Origin: Candidatus Krumholzibacteriia bacterium
GTDB taxonomy: Bacteria > Krumholzibacteriota > Krumholzibacteriia > LZORAL124-64-63
Reading direction: 5' to 3'
NCBI GenBank assembly: GCA_016744705.1
Contig: JADGDU010000003.1
Span: 124,001-188,000 of the forward strand
DNA: 64,000 nucleotides
Shown: one piece after another, positions 36,381 through 45,538 of the stretch
Position numbering within the stretch: position 1 is the stretch's first letter
Layout of the letters: every line of letters starts with the position of its first letter
Notes under the pieces: generated by a model
Database searches by the model: none
The model's input: the letters and a program-made list of their open reading frames with translations, nothing else
Told to the model about the DNA's origin: nothing
Made by a program: the position numbers and the translations under genes

Positions 36381-38189
36381 ATGGCCGCTGTGGGCAAACA
36401 ATCTGACATTCATATTCCGGAGCTTGACCAACTGGCCAATGCCGAGTTGTCCCGTCGCTCCCTCAGGGTGGCTTTCGTATATGTCCCCCTGACTATCATT
36501 GTTTCCTTGGTTACGGATCTTTTCCAAACCTACCCACTGCAATCTTCAGCTTATATTCTTCTTTTCCTGGTGTTTGGTGGGTTGCGTGCTCGCCTCGCAA
36601 AAGGCTTTAAGGATGGCCCCAGTCCCCATTCCTGGATGAAGAAATTCATCCTTTACACAATGATTCCCGCCTTGGCTTTAGGGTCAGCCGCACCTTTGGT
36701 TTTCTATTCCCAGGGAGCGGAGTGGAATTTCATCATCTGTATCCTGAGTGTGACGGGTGCTTCGGCCGGAGCCGCCCTCAACCTCGCTCCACGCAAAGAC
36801 ATATTAAAGGCTTTTCAATGTGTCCTCTTGCTGCCCACAGCGGTGACATTGGGAGTCTTTGCGGAAGGAAGGGCCCAGGGTCTTTCTATTTTGGTTTTGT
36901 TATGGCTCGGGCAAGCTTTGGTTTTGGGCCTTTATTTTCACAGGGAATTCTGGTCTGGAATGAAGAGTCGTTATCATCTGAAAATCCGGGCAGCCGCCTT
37001 GGAAGAAGCCCAGGAAAAAATGGAGATGGCCAGTAAAGCCAAAGGTGAATTTCTGGCTAACATGAGCCACGAAATCCGTACTCCCCTCAACGGCATCATC
37101 GGCATGACAGACCTGGTCCTGGAATCTGATTTGGATCCCCAACAATTGGATTATTTGCAGGACGTCAAATCTTCCGGTGAAACCTTGCTGAAAATCATCA
37201 ATGAGATTTTGGATTTTTCCAAAATTGAAGCTGACGGAATAGTGCTTGAATCCATTCCTTTTTCCCTGAAACAAGTGCTGGAAAAAGTGGCCCGCCCTCT
37301 GCGTTTTGCAGCTGAGAGCCAAGCCAACAAAATTATCATCGAAGTGGATCCTGACATTCCGGATAACCTGATGGGCGACCCCCACCGACTTTGGCAAATT
37401 CTGACCAACTTGGCAAGCAATGCCAACAAGTTTACGGAAAATGGGAGCATCACTCTCAGGGCTAAAAAACAAGGCCAAATGGGAGGGCGCTCTTCCCTGA
37501 TGCTCCAAGTGTGTGATACTGGCGTGGGAATTCCTCCAGAGGCCCAAGCCTCAATCTTTCAAGCTTTCAGCCAGGCCGATGGCTCAACCACCCGAAAATT
37601 TGGTGGCACCGGCCTGGGACTCGCCATTTCCAAACAATTGGTGGAATTGATGGATGGCGCCATCACCTTGACCAGTTCGGAAGGCAAGGGAAGCATTTTT
37701 GCCCTTTTGTTGTCCTTTGAACACGCTCCGATCCAAGAACTGAGAGCCACAAAACCACGGCCAAGGGAATGTGAAGAAGATTTATCCGGCCTTCGTATTT
37801 TATTGGCCGAAGACAACACCGTGAACGCCAAGCTGGCAACCAAACTGCTGGAAAAATCAGGCATCTTGGTAGAATGGGTCCAGAATGGGCAAATGGCATT
37901 TGAAGCTTGGAAGGAGAACTCTTTTGACATTGTTTTGATGGATGTGCAAATGCCCGTGCTGGATGGATTCGAAGCCACGGCCCTGATCAGAGATGCCGAA
38001 AAGGCAACCGGCAACCACGTGCCCATCATTGCCTTGACGGCCCACGCCATTGATGGATATCGCGACCATTGCCTGGAGAAAGGCATGGATGATTTCCTCA
38101 CCAAGCCAATAAAACCGCAGCGCCTGCGAGATTCCCTCACCCTTTGGGCCCCACAGGCACCTCATCAGTCAGAACCACAATCCGTTTGA
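36381..38189 (+). CDS. Hybrid sensor histidine kinase / response regulator
   Basis: A 602-residue membrane kinase with about six N-terminal membrane helices (residues 30-185) and no large periplasmic sensor domain. HisKA holds His230 in [12 protein letters not shown]; the HATPase domain has [20 protein letters not shown] and [11 protein letters not shown] receiver domain (about 470-590) has Asp521 in LMDVQMP. Only one receiver is attached, and an HPt domain or response regulator gene is not adjacent. Its signal is unknown. Its last 25 bases overlap the convergent moaB-like gene. Confidence 0.93.
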   Translation: MAAVGKQSDIHIPELDQLANAELSRRSLRVAFVYVPLTIIVSLVTDLFQTYPLQSSAYILLFLVFGGLRARLAKGFKDGPSPHSWMKKFILYTMIPALALGSAAPLVFYSQGAEWNFIICILSVTGASAGAALNLAPRKDILKAFQCVLLLPTAVTLGVFAEGRAQGLSILVLLWLGQALVLGLYFHREFWSGMKSRYHLKIRAAALEEAQEKMEMASKAKGEFLANMSHEIRTPLNGIIGMTDLVLESDLDPQQLDYLQDVKSSGETLLKIINEILDFSKIEADGIVLESIPFSLKQVLEKVARPLRFAAESQANKIIIEVDPDIPDNLMGDPHRLWQILTNLASNANKFTENGSITLRAKKQGQMGGRSSLMLQVCDTGVGIPPEAQASIFQAFSQADGSTTRKFGGTGLGLAISKQLVELMDGAITLTSSEGKGSIFALLLSFEHAPIQELRATKPRPRECEEDLSGLRILLAEDNTVNAKLATKLLEKSGILVEWVQNGQMAFEAWKENSFDIVLMDVQMPVLDGFEATALIRDAEKATGNHVPIIALTAHAIDGYRDHCLEKGMDDFLTKPIKPQRLRDSLTLWAPQAPHQSEPQSV

Positions 38190-38677
38190 TCGCCTTGCAA
38201 TTTTGCCACCAAATGACCCACGGCAGGCCAAACCGCTTCCAGGTTTTCCAAAGCTGCTCGGGGGCTGCCCGGCAGATTGATGATCAGGCTGCTGCCTCGG
38301 GTTCCAGCCAAAGCACGGCTGACGATAGCGTGAGGAGATTTTTCCAGGCTGAAGGCCCGCATGCGTTCACCAAATCCCGGCATCACTCGGTCCAACACAG
38401 CGGTGGTGGCTTCGGGGGTCACATCCCGGGCAGATACACCGGTGCCACCGCAGGTGAGAATCAGATCAAAGGCATCCTCATCTGACCACTTGATCAGACA
38501 ACGTTCAATCTGCTGCTGATCATCAGGCAACAGGTCCAGCAAAATTTCTTTATGACCTGAATGGCGAAGAAAATCGACCAGGGCGGGACCACTGGTATCT
38601 TCCCGCAAACCCTTTGAGCCTTTGTCACTCAGCACCAGGACGGCGCAGCGCAGTGGCTGAAATGTATGTTTCGTCAA
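38165..38677 (-). CDS. moaB: Molybdopterin adenylyltransferase-like protein (MoaB/MogA)
   Basis: A 170-residue MoCF_biosynth-domain protein that activates molybdopterin with ATP for metal insertion. The fold is recognised from [40 protein letters not shown] and [21 protein letters not shown]. The start is TTG, read from an overlap with the moaC stop (TTGA) behind a GGGAGG site. It is the last gene of the LeuDH-MoeA-MoaC-MoaB operon. MoaB and MogA cannot be fully told apart from the sequence alone. Confidence 0.9.
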   Translation of the reverse strand: MTKHTFQPLRCAVLVLSDKGSKGLREDTSGPALVDFLRHSGHKEILLDLLPDDQQQIERCLIKWSDEDAFDLILTCGGTGVSARDVTPEATTAVLDRVMPGFGERMRAFSLEKSPHAIVSRALAGTRGSSLIINLPGSPRAALENLEAVWPAVGHLVAKLQGDQTDCGSD

Positions 38678-39156
38678 GACTTGCCTCCCCGGTCATAGAC
38701 ACCACTTTTGCCCCCACTTTTGTAGAGCAATTGCACAGGCCCAATGGAGATTCCCTTGTCCATACCTTTGCACATATCATAGATGGTCAGGGCAGCCACG
38801 GTGGCCCCGGTCATGGCTTCCATTTCCACGCCGGTTTTTTCCAAGGCCACCACTTCACACACGGCAGAGATGGAGCCGGCATCCAGATCGTGATGGAAGT
38901 TCATGCTGGCATGATGAATGGCTAAGGGGTGGGCCAAGGGAATCAGATCGGAGGTCTTTTTCACAGCCACGATAGCCGCCAAACGGGCCACTCCCAGAAC
39001 ATCACCTTTGGTGGTATCCTGATCCAGGACTTTGGCCAGAAGGTCAGGAGTCAATTGCACCACAGCTTCAGCACGCGCCTTGCGTTGCGTGGCAGGCTTG
39101 CCGCTGACGTCCACCATATGGGCCTGTCCCTGTTTGTCAAAATGATTGAACGCCAT
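38674..39156 (-). CDS. moaC: Cyclic pyranopterin monophosphate synthase
   Basis: A 160-residue MoaC, the normal length. Together with MoaA it converts GTP into cyclic pyranopterin monophosphate in molybdenum-cofactor synthesis. The signature runs FNHFDKQGQAHMVDVSGKPATQRKARAEA, KKTSDLIPLAHPLAIHHA (catalytic region) and LEKTGVEMEAMTGATVAALTIYDMCKG. The start at 39156 has GAGGAG 6 bases upstream. No moaA is in the window, so the first-step partner is elsewhere. It overlaps moaB by 4 bases. Confidence 0.96.
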   Translation of the reverse strand: MAFNHFDKQGQAHMVDVSGKPATQRKARAEAVVQLTPDLLAKVLDQDTTKGDVLGVARLAAIVAVKKTSDLIPLAHPLAIHHASMNFHHDLDAGSISAVCEVVALEKTGVEMEAMTGATVAALTIYDMCKGMDKGISIGPVQLLYKSGGKSGVYDRGGKS

Positions 39157-39169
39157 GAGCTTCTCCTCT

Positions 39170-40189
39170 TTATCCGATACCAAAAGTGCAATCGGGGAAA
39201 TGGTCTTCGGCACCGGGCTGGGCCAGCCCACCGTGCCCCAAACGATGAATGTCTTCGTCGCTGATGGGAATGCGGGCCAACAAACGAGGCAACATCACAT
39301 CCAGAGCCGTGGCTTTGTGGAATATGGTGGCGGCGGGTACGGCACAAACTGAAATGCCACCGCATTGGCCCATGGTGAAATTGTTGCCAGGCTGTACCGG
39401 CATGCCACGCACGGTGAAACGAACTCCGGCATCTTCCATGGCCAGAACCGTCACATCATCCGGGTCTACCGAAGTGCCTCCGGTGACAAAGACGATATCA
39501 CTATTTCCAACGGCTTGTTTAACCTCGGCACTGATGCGTCCCCGGTCATCGGGAATGATCGTACTGTAGTTGACTTCCACACCGAAGGGCTTCAGGGTTT
39601 CTTGCAAACGCGGCAAAAAAGCATCTTTGATGCGCCCTTCGTAAACTTCACTGCCGGTCACCAGGACAGACGCCGTTTTCACCACATAGGGCTCAACCGC
39701 CAGCAGCGGCGAGTCCAACTCCGCCACCACTTGATCAATGATGGTGGGGTCACAAGTCAGAGGCACGATGCGAAAACCGGCCAGCAGTTGCCCTGCCTGT
39801 ACGGGAAAATTATTGGGAATTGTCACCAGAGTGGGAATAGCCAGGCGGTTGATGCGGTAAAGACGTTCAGGGTCCACACGGAACACTCCGGGTACGGCCG
39901 CCCGAAAATTGATTTTGCCTTCACTGGGCTCAGCATCATGGTCAACATTTCCCCCGGCAGCCAGAGGAGCCACCGTCTTTGCGGCATCATCTTCATGAAT
40001 ATCGGTGTCGCCATCCTCCACGATATATATGGAATTTTTACCCAAGTCCAGCAGACGAGGCACATCTTCAGCCTGGATCACATGGCCTCTGCGAAAAGCC
40101 ACCCGTTTCATTTTTTTTGCGGCGACAATCTCGGTGATGTCATGACCTAATGACAACCCCAGAGCATCTTCCACATTCACTTTACGCAT
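39170..40189 (-). CDS. MoeA-like molybdopterin-binding protein
   Basis: A 339-residue protein with a C-terminal MoCF_biosynth domain (about 175-330: SVLVTGSEVYEGRIKD, VFVTGGTSVDPDDVT) and an unusual N-terminal half. It starts MRKVNVEDALGLSLGHDITEI, as in the short MoeA-like group of anaerobes, and lacks the full MoeA N-terminal domains. It probably acts in molybdenum insertion or as a regulator of it; exact reaction is uncertain. Its start codon overlaps the stop codon of the dehydrogenase upstream by 8 bases, indicating translational coupling. Confidence 0.88.
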   Translation of the reverse strand: MRKVNVEDALGLSLGHDITEIVAAKKMKRVAFRRGHVIQAEDVPRLLDLGKNSIYIVEDGDTDIHEDDAAKTVAPLAAGGNVDHDAEPSEGKINFRAAVPGVFRVDPERLYRINRLAIPTLVTIPNNFPVQAGQLLAGFRIVPLTCDPTIIDQVVAELDSPLLAVEPYVVKTASVLVTGSEVYEGRIKDAFLPRLQETLKPFGVEVNYSTIIPDDRGRISAEVKQAVGNSDIVFVTGGTSVDPDDVTVLAMEDAGVRFTVRGMPVQPGNNFTMGQCGGISVCAVPAATIFHKATALDVMLPRLLARIPISDEDIHRLGHGGLAQPGAEDHFPDCTFGIG

Positions 40190-41516
40190 TTTCAAACCAC
40201 CGATCTTCCAGCAGAGATTCAATGATGCGCACGCCCCGATGCCCAAAGATTGGATGCGGTTGCAGAGAGAAATCATCTGCCAGATTCATTGCTGTACGGG
40301 CCGGGGCCAAGCCACCGGTCCGGGAAGTTTCCAGAACCTGCAGAGTAGTTCTGAAGACACTGTGCTGCCAGTCACGTTCCAGATGGCGTTCGATAAATTC
40401 GTCGTTATTCACATAACCGTAGGCTTCGTTGGCGCAATTAACAATGCCCATGCGGTTGGTCAGGAAATCGGGTACGTACACGATTCCGGCTGCGAAGAGG
40501 GCCGCATCGTCCCGAGCTGCGTCTTCCAACTGGTTGTTGGATGCTCCACAAACAATACGCGCCTTAATGGTGGGAATCGTGGCTGGATTCAAAATGGCTC
40601 CCGTGGCGCAGGGCGCCACAATATCGCATTCCTCAGCCAGGATGTCGTGATTGCCCACGGCCACAATACGTGTTTCCAATTCCTGGTCTTCTGTAAGGAG
40701 GCCATCCAGAGCGGCCCGCAGATTGTCTGCTAGGCTTTCATTGATATCGGCTGCCACCACTTTGCTCACACCTTTTTCAAAAAGGAAACCAATGAGCGGG
40801 GATCCCACATTACCCATACCCTGAACCGCCACTGTTTTGCCTTCCAAAGTGCCCATCCCGGCAAACTCCAGGGCAGCCTCCATGCCAGCCACCACACCCC
40901 GGGCAGTGGGAGCTGAAGGGTTGCCACTGCCACCGAGGGCCGCAGGAATGCAGGTGGTGAAACGGCTGGTGGCAAAAACATTGGCCATATCCACCACATG
41001 GGTGCCCACATCTTCGGCCGTCACATAACAGCCCCGCAAATCCGAAAGCAGGCGGCCATAATCCTGGTAAATGTCCTCGCGCAGCGCGGGGTCGGTTTTC
41101 ACCTGGTCCGGATTATGGGCCATGACACCTTTGCCACCACCCCACCAAAGACCTGCCAATGCGTTTTTCCGAGTCATGCCCTTAGCCAGACGCATGCCAT
41201 CGCGCAGGTAATCCTCCATGGTATCATAACTCCAGTAGCGCACTCCACCGGCGGCCTGGCCTCGGCATGTGCGATGCACAAAGGCGCCCTGCAAGGTCTC
41301 ATGTTTTTCGGAAACCTGAAAAAACAAACCCTCGTGCCCCATGAAATCGCGCTTGTCGTTGTTAATAAAATCGGCCAATGATTGCAATTCCTTGTGACTG
41401 GCCATCACCTGACCGTTCTTCTGGTCCAACGCCAGGTGGAAACGGTGGATATTGCATGATTTCAGCCATTTGACAAATTCCGTAGGGGAAATAGCGAGAA
41501 GGTTTACCTGTGTCAT
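40182..41516 (-). CDS. Glu/Leu/Phe/Val dehydrogenase family enzyme
   Basis: A 444-residue amino-acid dehydrogenase that interconverts an amino acid and its 2-oxoacid with NAD(P). The catalytic Lys motif is GLWWGGGKGVMAHNPDQ, and the Rossmann NAD site is KTVAVQGMGNVGSPLIGFLFEKG. The region TAEDVGTHVVDMANVF and the CIPAALGGSGNPSAPTARGVVAG segment fit leucine/phenylalanine-type dehydrogenases more than glutamate-type. The ATG at 41516 is chosen for its AAGGA site. It heads an operon with three molybdenum-cofactor genes; a functional reason for that coupling is unclear. Confidence 0.9.
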   Translation of the reverse strand: MTQVNLLAISPTEFVKWLKSCNIHRFHLALDQKNGQVMASHKELQSLADFINNDKRDFMGHEGLFFQVSEKHETLQGAFVHRTCRGQAAGGVRYWSYDTMEDYLRDGMRLAKGMTRKNALAGLWWGGGKGVMAHNPDQVKTDPALREDIYQDYGRLLSDLRGCYVTAEDVGTHVVDMANVFATSRFTTCIPAALGGSGNPSAPTARGVVAGMEAALEFAGMGTLEGKTVAVQGMGNVGSPLIGFLFEKGVSKVVAADINESLADNLRAALDGLLTEDQELETRIVAVGNHDILAEECDIVAPCATGAILNPATIPTIKARIVCGASNNQLEDAARDDAALFAAGIVYVPDFLTNRMGIVNCANEAYGYVNNDEFIERHLERDWQHSVFRTTLQVLETSRTGGLAPARTAMNLADDFSLQPHPIFGHRGVRIIESLLEDRWFENA

Positions 41517-41660
41517 GTGCGTATCCTTGGCTGGGGTTGAGAAGATATTTCTCCAATGTGGCGAAGCTTTGCCCTCTGGGCAACTAACAGGTTTCATTAT
41601 TTTTTTCCGGGTGGTACATTAACTAAAATTTGAATCCACTTTGTAAAGGATACAAAACCG

Positions 41661-42704
41661 TTGGAATCACAAAATTACGAAGGCAAAACTGTCCTGATCA
41701 CCGGGGGAACCGGCTCATTGGGTTGGTCTCTGGTGACACGCTTTCTGCAAACTGACATTCGCAGAATCATCATTTATAGCCGTGATGAGTTTAAGCAATA
41801 CCGGATGGAAAAACACTTTGCCAGCAATCGGGATCGGTTGCGCTTTTTCATTGGAGATGTGCGGGATCGGGACCGACTCCACAGAGCCTTTTCCGGTGTT
41901 GATATTGTCATCCACGCGGCCGCTCTCAAACATGTGCACCTCATGGAATACAATCCTATTGAAGCAGTCAATACCAACATCCTCGGAGCTCGTAATATCG
42001 TCGATGCAGCCATTGACCGGGGCGTAAAAAAAGTGGTTGCCCTCAGTACGGACAAAGCCGTCAACCCCATCAATATTTATGGGGCAACCAAGCTGGTGAG
42101 CGACAAATTGTTTCGCTCGGCCCATGCTTACAGCGGCGATAGCGGCCCCTCTTTCACTGTGGTGCGTTATGGCAACGTGGTGGGAAGCCGCGGTTCTGTA
42201 ATTCCGTTTTTTAAAGACTTGAAGCAACAGAAAGCCCCCCTGCTGCCCATCACCGACATGCGCATGACTCGTTTTTTCATCACCATGGAAGAAAGTGTCA
42301 ATCTGGTGCTCAAAGCCCTGGAATTGGGCCATGGTGGGGAGTTGTTTATTTCGCGCATTCCTTCCTGCAGTATTGTTGACCTGGCTAAAGCCATTTACCC
42401 TGAAGCCAAACTCCACGAGACTGGTATCCGTGCCGGGGAAAAATTGCATGAGGTCTTGTTGACTGAGGACGAAGCCCGCACCACTTACGACTATGGGGAT
42501 CATTTTGTGGTCTACCCGCCCACATTTCAGTCCCAGGACCCAGCCAAGATTCGCGCCGGCGGAACTCTCGTCCCCAAGGATTTTTGCTTCTCCTCTGAAA
42601 ACAATACCAACTGGCTAAATGTAGAAGATTTGCGCCAATTGATTGATGCCGTACAGGATCACGGAGACAAACTCCCTCCCTTTATCCCTGGCGGTAAGAA
42701 CTGA
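41661..42704 (+). CDS. pseB: UDP-GlcNAc 4,6-dehydratase family enzyme (PseB/LegB-like)
   Basis: A 347-residue SDR-fold NDP-sugar dehydratase. The NAD site is LITGGTGSLGWSLV; the region YSRDEFKQYRMEKHF, AAALKHVHLMEYNPIEAVNTNI and LSTDKAVNPINIYGATK match the PseB (FlaA1) group, which turns UDP-GlcNAc into a 4-keto-6-deoxy sugar, the first step toward pseudaminic or legionaminic acid. The Lys of the altered catalytic triad (in GATK) is present. The TTG start has AAGGA 10 bases upstream. It is the first gene of the sugar operon, transcribed divergently from the Leu dehydrogenase gene. Confidence 0.93.
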   Translation: MESQNYEGKTVLITGGTGSLGWSLVTRFLQTDIRRIIIYSRDEFKQYRMEKHFASNRDRLRFFIGDVRDRDRLHRAFSGVDIVIHAAALKHVHLMEYNPIEAVNTNILGARNIVDAAIDRGVKKVVALSTDKAVNPINIYGATKLVSDKLFRSAHAYSGDSGPSFTVVRYGNVVGSRGSVIPFFKDLKQQKAPLLPITDMRMTRFFITMEESVNLVLKALELGHGGELFISRIPSCSIVDLAKAIYPEAKLHETGIRAGEKLHEVLLTEDEARTTYDYGDHFVVYPPTFQSQDPAKIRAGGTLVPKDFCFSSENNTNWLNVEDLRQLIDAVQDHGDKLPPFIPGGKN

Positions 42705-42724
42705 TTTTGGAGAAAGGCCCGGCC

Positions 42725-43483
42725 GTGGTGAATTATGATTTCAGTGGACATGTAGCCCTGGTCACTGGTGGCACAAAAGGCATTGGGCGCAGCATCGCCT
42801 TGGCCTTATTGGGATCCGGAGCCCAGGTGCTGGTCACTTACAGTCGCGACCAGAATTCCGCTGGTATATTCCAGGATTCCCTCAATAGCCAGCAAACGGC
42901 AGCCATGTTGCTGCTGCAAAGTGATGTTTCTGATCCAACCGAAACCAAGAGACTGTTTCAGGAATCCCTGGCCCGGTTTGGCAAGCCACTGACCCTGGTG
43001 GTCAACAATGCCGGCATCCTGCAACAAGGTGATTTTCTCCAGTTGGACGAACAGTCATGGGACCGCACCTTGGAAGTAAATTTGAAGGGTCCCTTCCTCA
43101 TAGGACAAGAACTTCTGCGCTCGGACGTAGCCGGTGCTTCCATGGTGAACATTTCTTCAGTGGGAGGGCAAACCGGCGGCCCCAAAGCTCCTGATTATTC
43201 CGCATCCAAAGCCGGACTCATCAGTTTGACACGCTCCATGGCTCGTTTGGGTGCGCCCCTGGGCATCAGGGTTAATGCTGTGGCCCCAGGTTGGATCCAG
43301 ACTGACATTTTCACACCCTCCCAACTTCAGGATTTACAAAAAGAAGCGTCAAAAGTCATTCCTCTGGGACGGATGGGTACCCCCGACGAGGTGGCCAAAT
43401 CTGTATTGTGGTTGCTTTCAGACGAATCATCATATCTGACGGGCCACTGCCTTAACGTTAACGGCGGCCTGTATTTTGGCTGA
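42725..43483 (+). CDS. Short-chain dehydrogenase/reductase (FabG-like) in the sugar operon
   Basis: A 252-residue classical SDR. GTG at 42725 is favoured (AAAGG 7 bases upstream); an in-frame TTG lies further 5'. The NAD(P) motif is VTGGTKGIGRSIAL, with NNAGI later, and the catalytic triad is in SVGG, YSASK and PGW. The Ser-Tyr-Lys set is intact. In this setting it probably reduces a keto group on a sugar or on an acyl side chain; it resembles FabG-type proteins that are common in surface-sugar loci. It overlaps the next gene by 8 bases. Confidence 0.88.
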   Translation: MVNYDFSGHVALVTGGTKGIGRSIALALLGSGAQVLVTYSRDQNSAGIFQDSLNSQQTAAMLLLQSDVSDPTETKRLFQESLARFGKPLTLVVNNAGILQQGDFLQLDEQSWDRTLEVNLKGPFLIGQELLRSDVAGASMVNISSVGGQTGGPKAPDYSASKAGLISLTRSMARLGAPLGIRVNAVAPGWIQTDIFTPSQLQDLQKEASKVIPLGRMGTPDEVAKSVLWLLSDESSYLTGHCLNVNGGLYFG

Positions 43484-44585
43484 TTCGAAGGCATCAGTAG
43501 ACCACTCCCCACCCGTTGTGCTATGCCTCGCCGCGGGACGATCACAAAGACCCGTCATTGAGCAAGCCAGGGCTCTTGGTTTTCAGGTCATCGGTGTGGA
43601 CAAAGATCCCCACGCCGCCGCCGCCCATCTCTGTCATCAGATGATCCCCCTCAGCACTCACGACCCCATGCCTATTATTCAGGCCCTGCAGAACAGTTCC
43701 ATGGGCCAACCTTTAGGCGCGGTGTTGAACCGTTCCTCAGGCCCTCCCGTAGTCACTGCTGCTGTCATCAATCAAGCCTTCGGTCTGCCTGGAGTCCCCG
43801 CGCACCGGGCCCGACAAATTTTAAACAAAGATTTGATGAGGGAAGAATGTGAACGGCAAAATCTATCAGTTGTGAAACACCAAACCGCAGAGAAGTTTTC
43901 TGACCTTTGTGCTGAAAATATTCCCCTGCCCTGTGTGATGAAACCAGCCCTTTCCCTGGTGGGCAAACACGGCGTTGTTGTAGTCGAGACCAGCGATCAT
44001 TTGGCCGTCGCCTTTGACCAGGCCAAGTCGGCCTCAATGACTGGAAAAGTTTTGGTGGAAGATTATTTGCCCGGCCATGATGTCTCCGTGATTGGCTTTT
44101 TTAACCATGGAAAGTTAGAGATTCTGGCTCTGCTGGATGAAATCAACCAGCTTCACAGTGATGGCACCGTCAGTGGTCGAGCCATGGCCGTGCCTTCCCG
44201 TTTTGCCAACGGCCCTCAGGCTGAGAGTATCACCCAATTGACCCAAGAGGTAGCCGAAGCCTTTGAATTGCAACACACCCCGTTGCTGCTTTCCTGCCGT
44301 GTCCCTAAAAACGGGCGGCCCCAATTGATGGAAATTCATTTGGACATGGGCGGCGATAAAATCATGGACGTGCTCTTGCCTGCCGCAGGCCAGTTTGATG
44401 CTCTGCAATATATGATCCAGGCCCAGGCGTCACCCATTAAGATGGAAGCCCCACCTCATTGGAACCCTACAGCCGTGGTTTTTCAGGAAGGCGCAGGCCT
44501 GATATCTGATCGTACTCACCATCTTCTCAAAGCATCCTCCACCGCAGAATTGGAACAGCTCCTGGGAGAGGTGCCAAAACCATGA
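43476..44585 (+). CDS. ATP-grasp enzyme 1 of the sugar locus
   Basis: A 369-residue ATP-grasp protein. A Rossmann-like N-terminal domain (VVLCLAAGRSQRPVIEQARALGFQVIGVDKDP) is followed by a central ATP-grasp domain (about 120-310) with LPCVMKPALSLVGKHGVVVVE (ATP-binding Lys), VLVEDYLPGHDVSVIGFF and MEIHLDMGGDKIMDV (metal ligands). These enzymes activate a carboxylate as acyl phosphate and join it to an amine or thiol. In a nonulosonate cluster the likely acceptor is an amino group on the sugar (inference). The TTG start, inside the end of the SDR gene, is uncertain. Confidence 0.78.
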   Translation: MADSKASVDHSPPVVLCLAAGRSQRPVIEQARALGFQVIGVDKDPHAAAAHLCHQMIPLSTHDPMPIIQALQNSSMGQPLGAVLNRSSGPPVVTAAVINQAFGLPGVPAHRARQILNKDLMREECERQNLSVVKHQTAEKFSDLCAENIPLPCVMKPALSLVGKHGVVVVETSDHLAVAFDQAKSASMTGKVLVEDYLPGHDVSVIGFFNHGKLEILALLDEINQLHSDGTVSGRAMAVPSRFANGPQAESITQLTQEVAEAFELQHTPLLLSCRVPKNGRPQLMEIHLDMGGDKIMDVLLPAAGQFDALQYMIQAQASPIKMEAPPHWNPTAVVFQEGAGLISDRTHHLLKASSTAELEQLLGEVPKP

Positions 44586-45538
44586 AAAAACTAATCTTCC
44601 TGGGATGCAACCACTTGCAGTTGGGTTACCTGAAGGCAGCCCGTGAGCTCGGCTTTCATGTGGTCGCCACAGATCAGAATCCTGAGGCTCCGGGCGCCAC
44701 TGCCGCCCATGAGTTCCACGTGGCTGGATACCTGGATCAAGCCCCCTTGTTGGCCGTTGCTAAACAAGCAGGCCTAGATGCCGGCGACCAAATCTTCACT
44801 GCCAGTGCTCACTTTGCGTACGAAGGCGCGGCCCAACTGGCCCACTCATTACAGCTTTTTTATCCTTCAACCCAAACCATTGACACCTGTTTGGACAAAC
44901 GAAAATTTTATTCTCTGTTGCACGAACAGAGCATCCCCGTGCCACCCACCAGGGTGTATCAAAAAGGCATGGTTTTGGATCCGGGTCGCCAATATTATCT
45001 AAAATCTGATTATGGCAAAACACCCCGATATAATTATTACATCAGCGGCCAGGCACCAACTCTTCCCATTCCGGATTTGTATTACCGAGAATGTTTCCTC
45101 CTGCAGGAAGAAATTGTAGGAGAGCACTACCGGGTCAATCTCTATGGGGACCAGATGGCTCTTTTCATCACCACCTCTGAAAATACATTTCGCCCTCTGC
45201 TACGCCTGCCCCGTTTCCATGAGGAAATCCACCAGAAGCTTCAATCTTTACGCCAAGCCTTGGGCCTGGACTCTTGGCTCATCAAGTTTGATGTATTGAT
45301 GGACGCCCAAGGATGGTATGTCATTGACCTGGGATTGGACCCACCCATGAGGTTGCGTCAGCTGTGCCAGTGGCAGGGAGTGTCGTTTTGCGAAGCCTAC
45401 GTGCGCATGTATCTGTTGGACGACCCCCTGGCTTTACCGCCATGGAGCACTTTGTATCATGAAGTGAGTATCACCGGAAATTCTGGTATTGGGTTCGCGT
45501 TTGATCCGAAATTTTCCTCCCGGGAGAAGTCATCATGA
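44582..45538 (+). CDS. ATP-grasp-like enzyme 2 of the sugar locus
   Basis: A 318-residue protein that opens with a Rossmann-like MKKLIFLGCNHLQLGYLKAARELGFHVVATDQNPEAPG, the same N-terminal fold as its two ATP-grasp neighbours. The central region (LYYRECFLLQEEIVGEHYRVNLY) has the ATP-grasp strand-loop pattern, and LIKFDVLMDAQGWYVIDLGLDPPMR looks like the metal-binding end, but it is shorter than usual and the ATP-contacting Lys region is less clear. It could be a degenerate or specialised ligase. It overlaps its neighbours on both sides by ATGA. Confidence 0.72.
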   Translation: MKKLIFLGCNHLQLGYLKAARELGFHVVATDQNPEAPGATAAHEFHVAGYLDQAPLLAVAKQAGLDAGDQIFTASAHFAYEGAAQLAHSLQLFYPSTQTIDTCLDKRKFYSLLHEQSIPVPPTRVYQKGMVLDPGRQYYLKSDYGKTPRYNYYISGQAPTLPIPDLYYRECFLLQEEIVGEHYRVNLYGDQMALFITTSENTFRPLLRLPRFHEEIHQKLQSLRQALGLDSWLIKFDVLMDAQGWYVIDLGLDPPMRLRQLCQWQGVSFCEAYVRMYLLDDPLALPPWSTLYHEVSITGNSGIGFAFDPKFSSREKSS

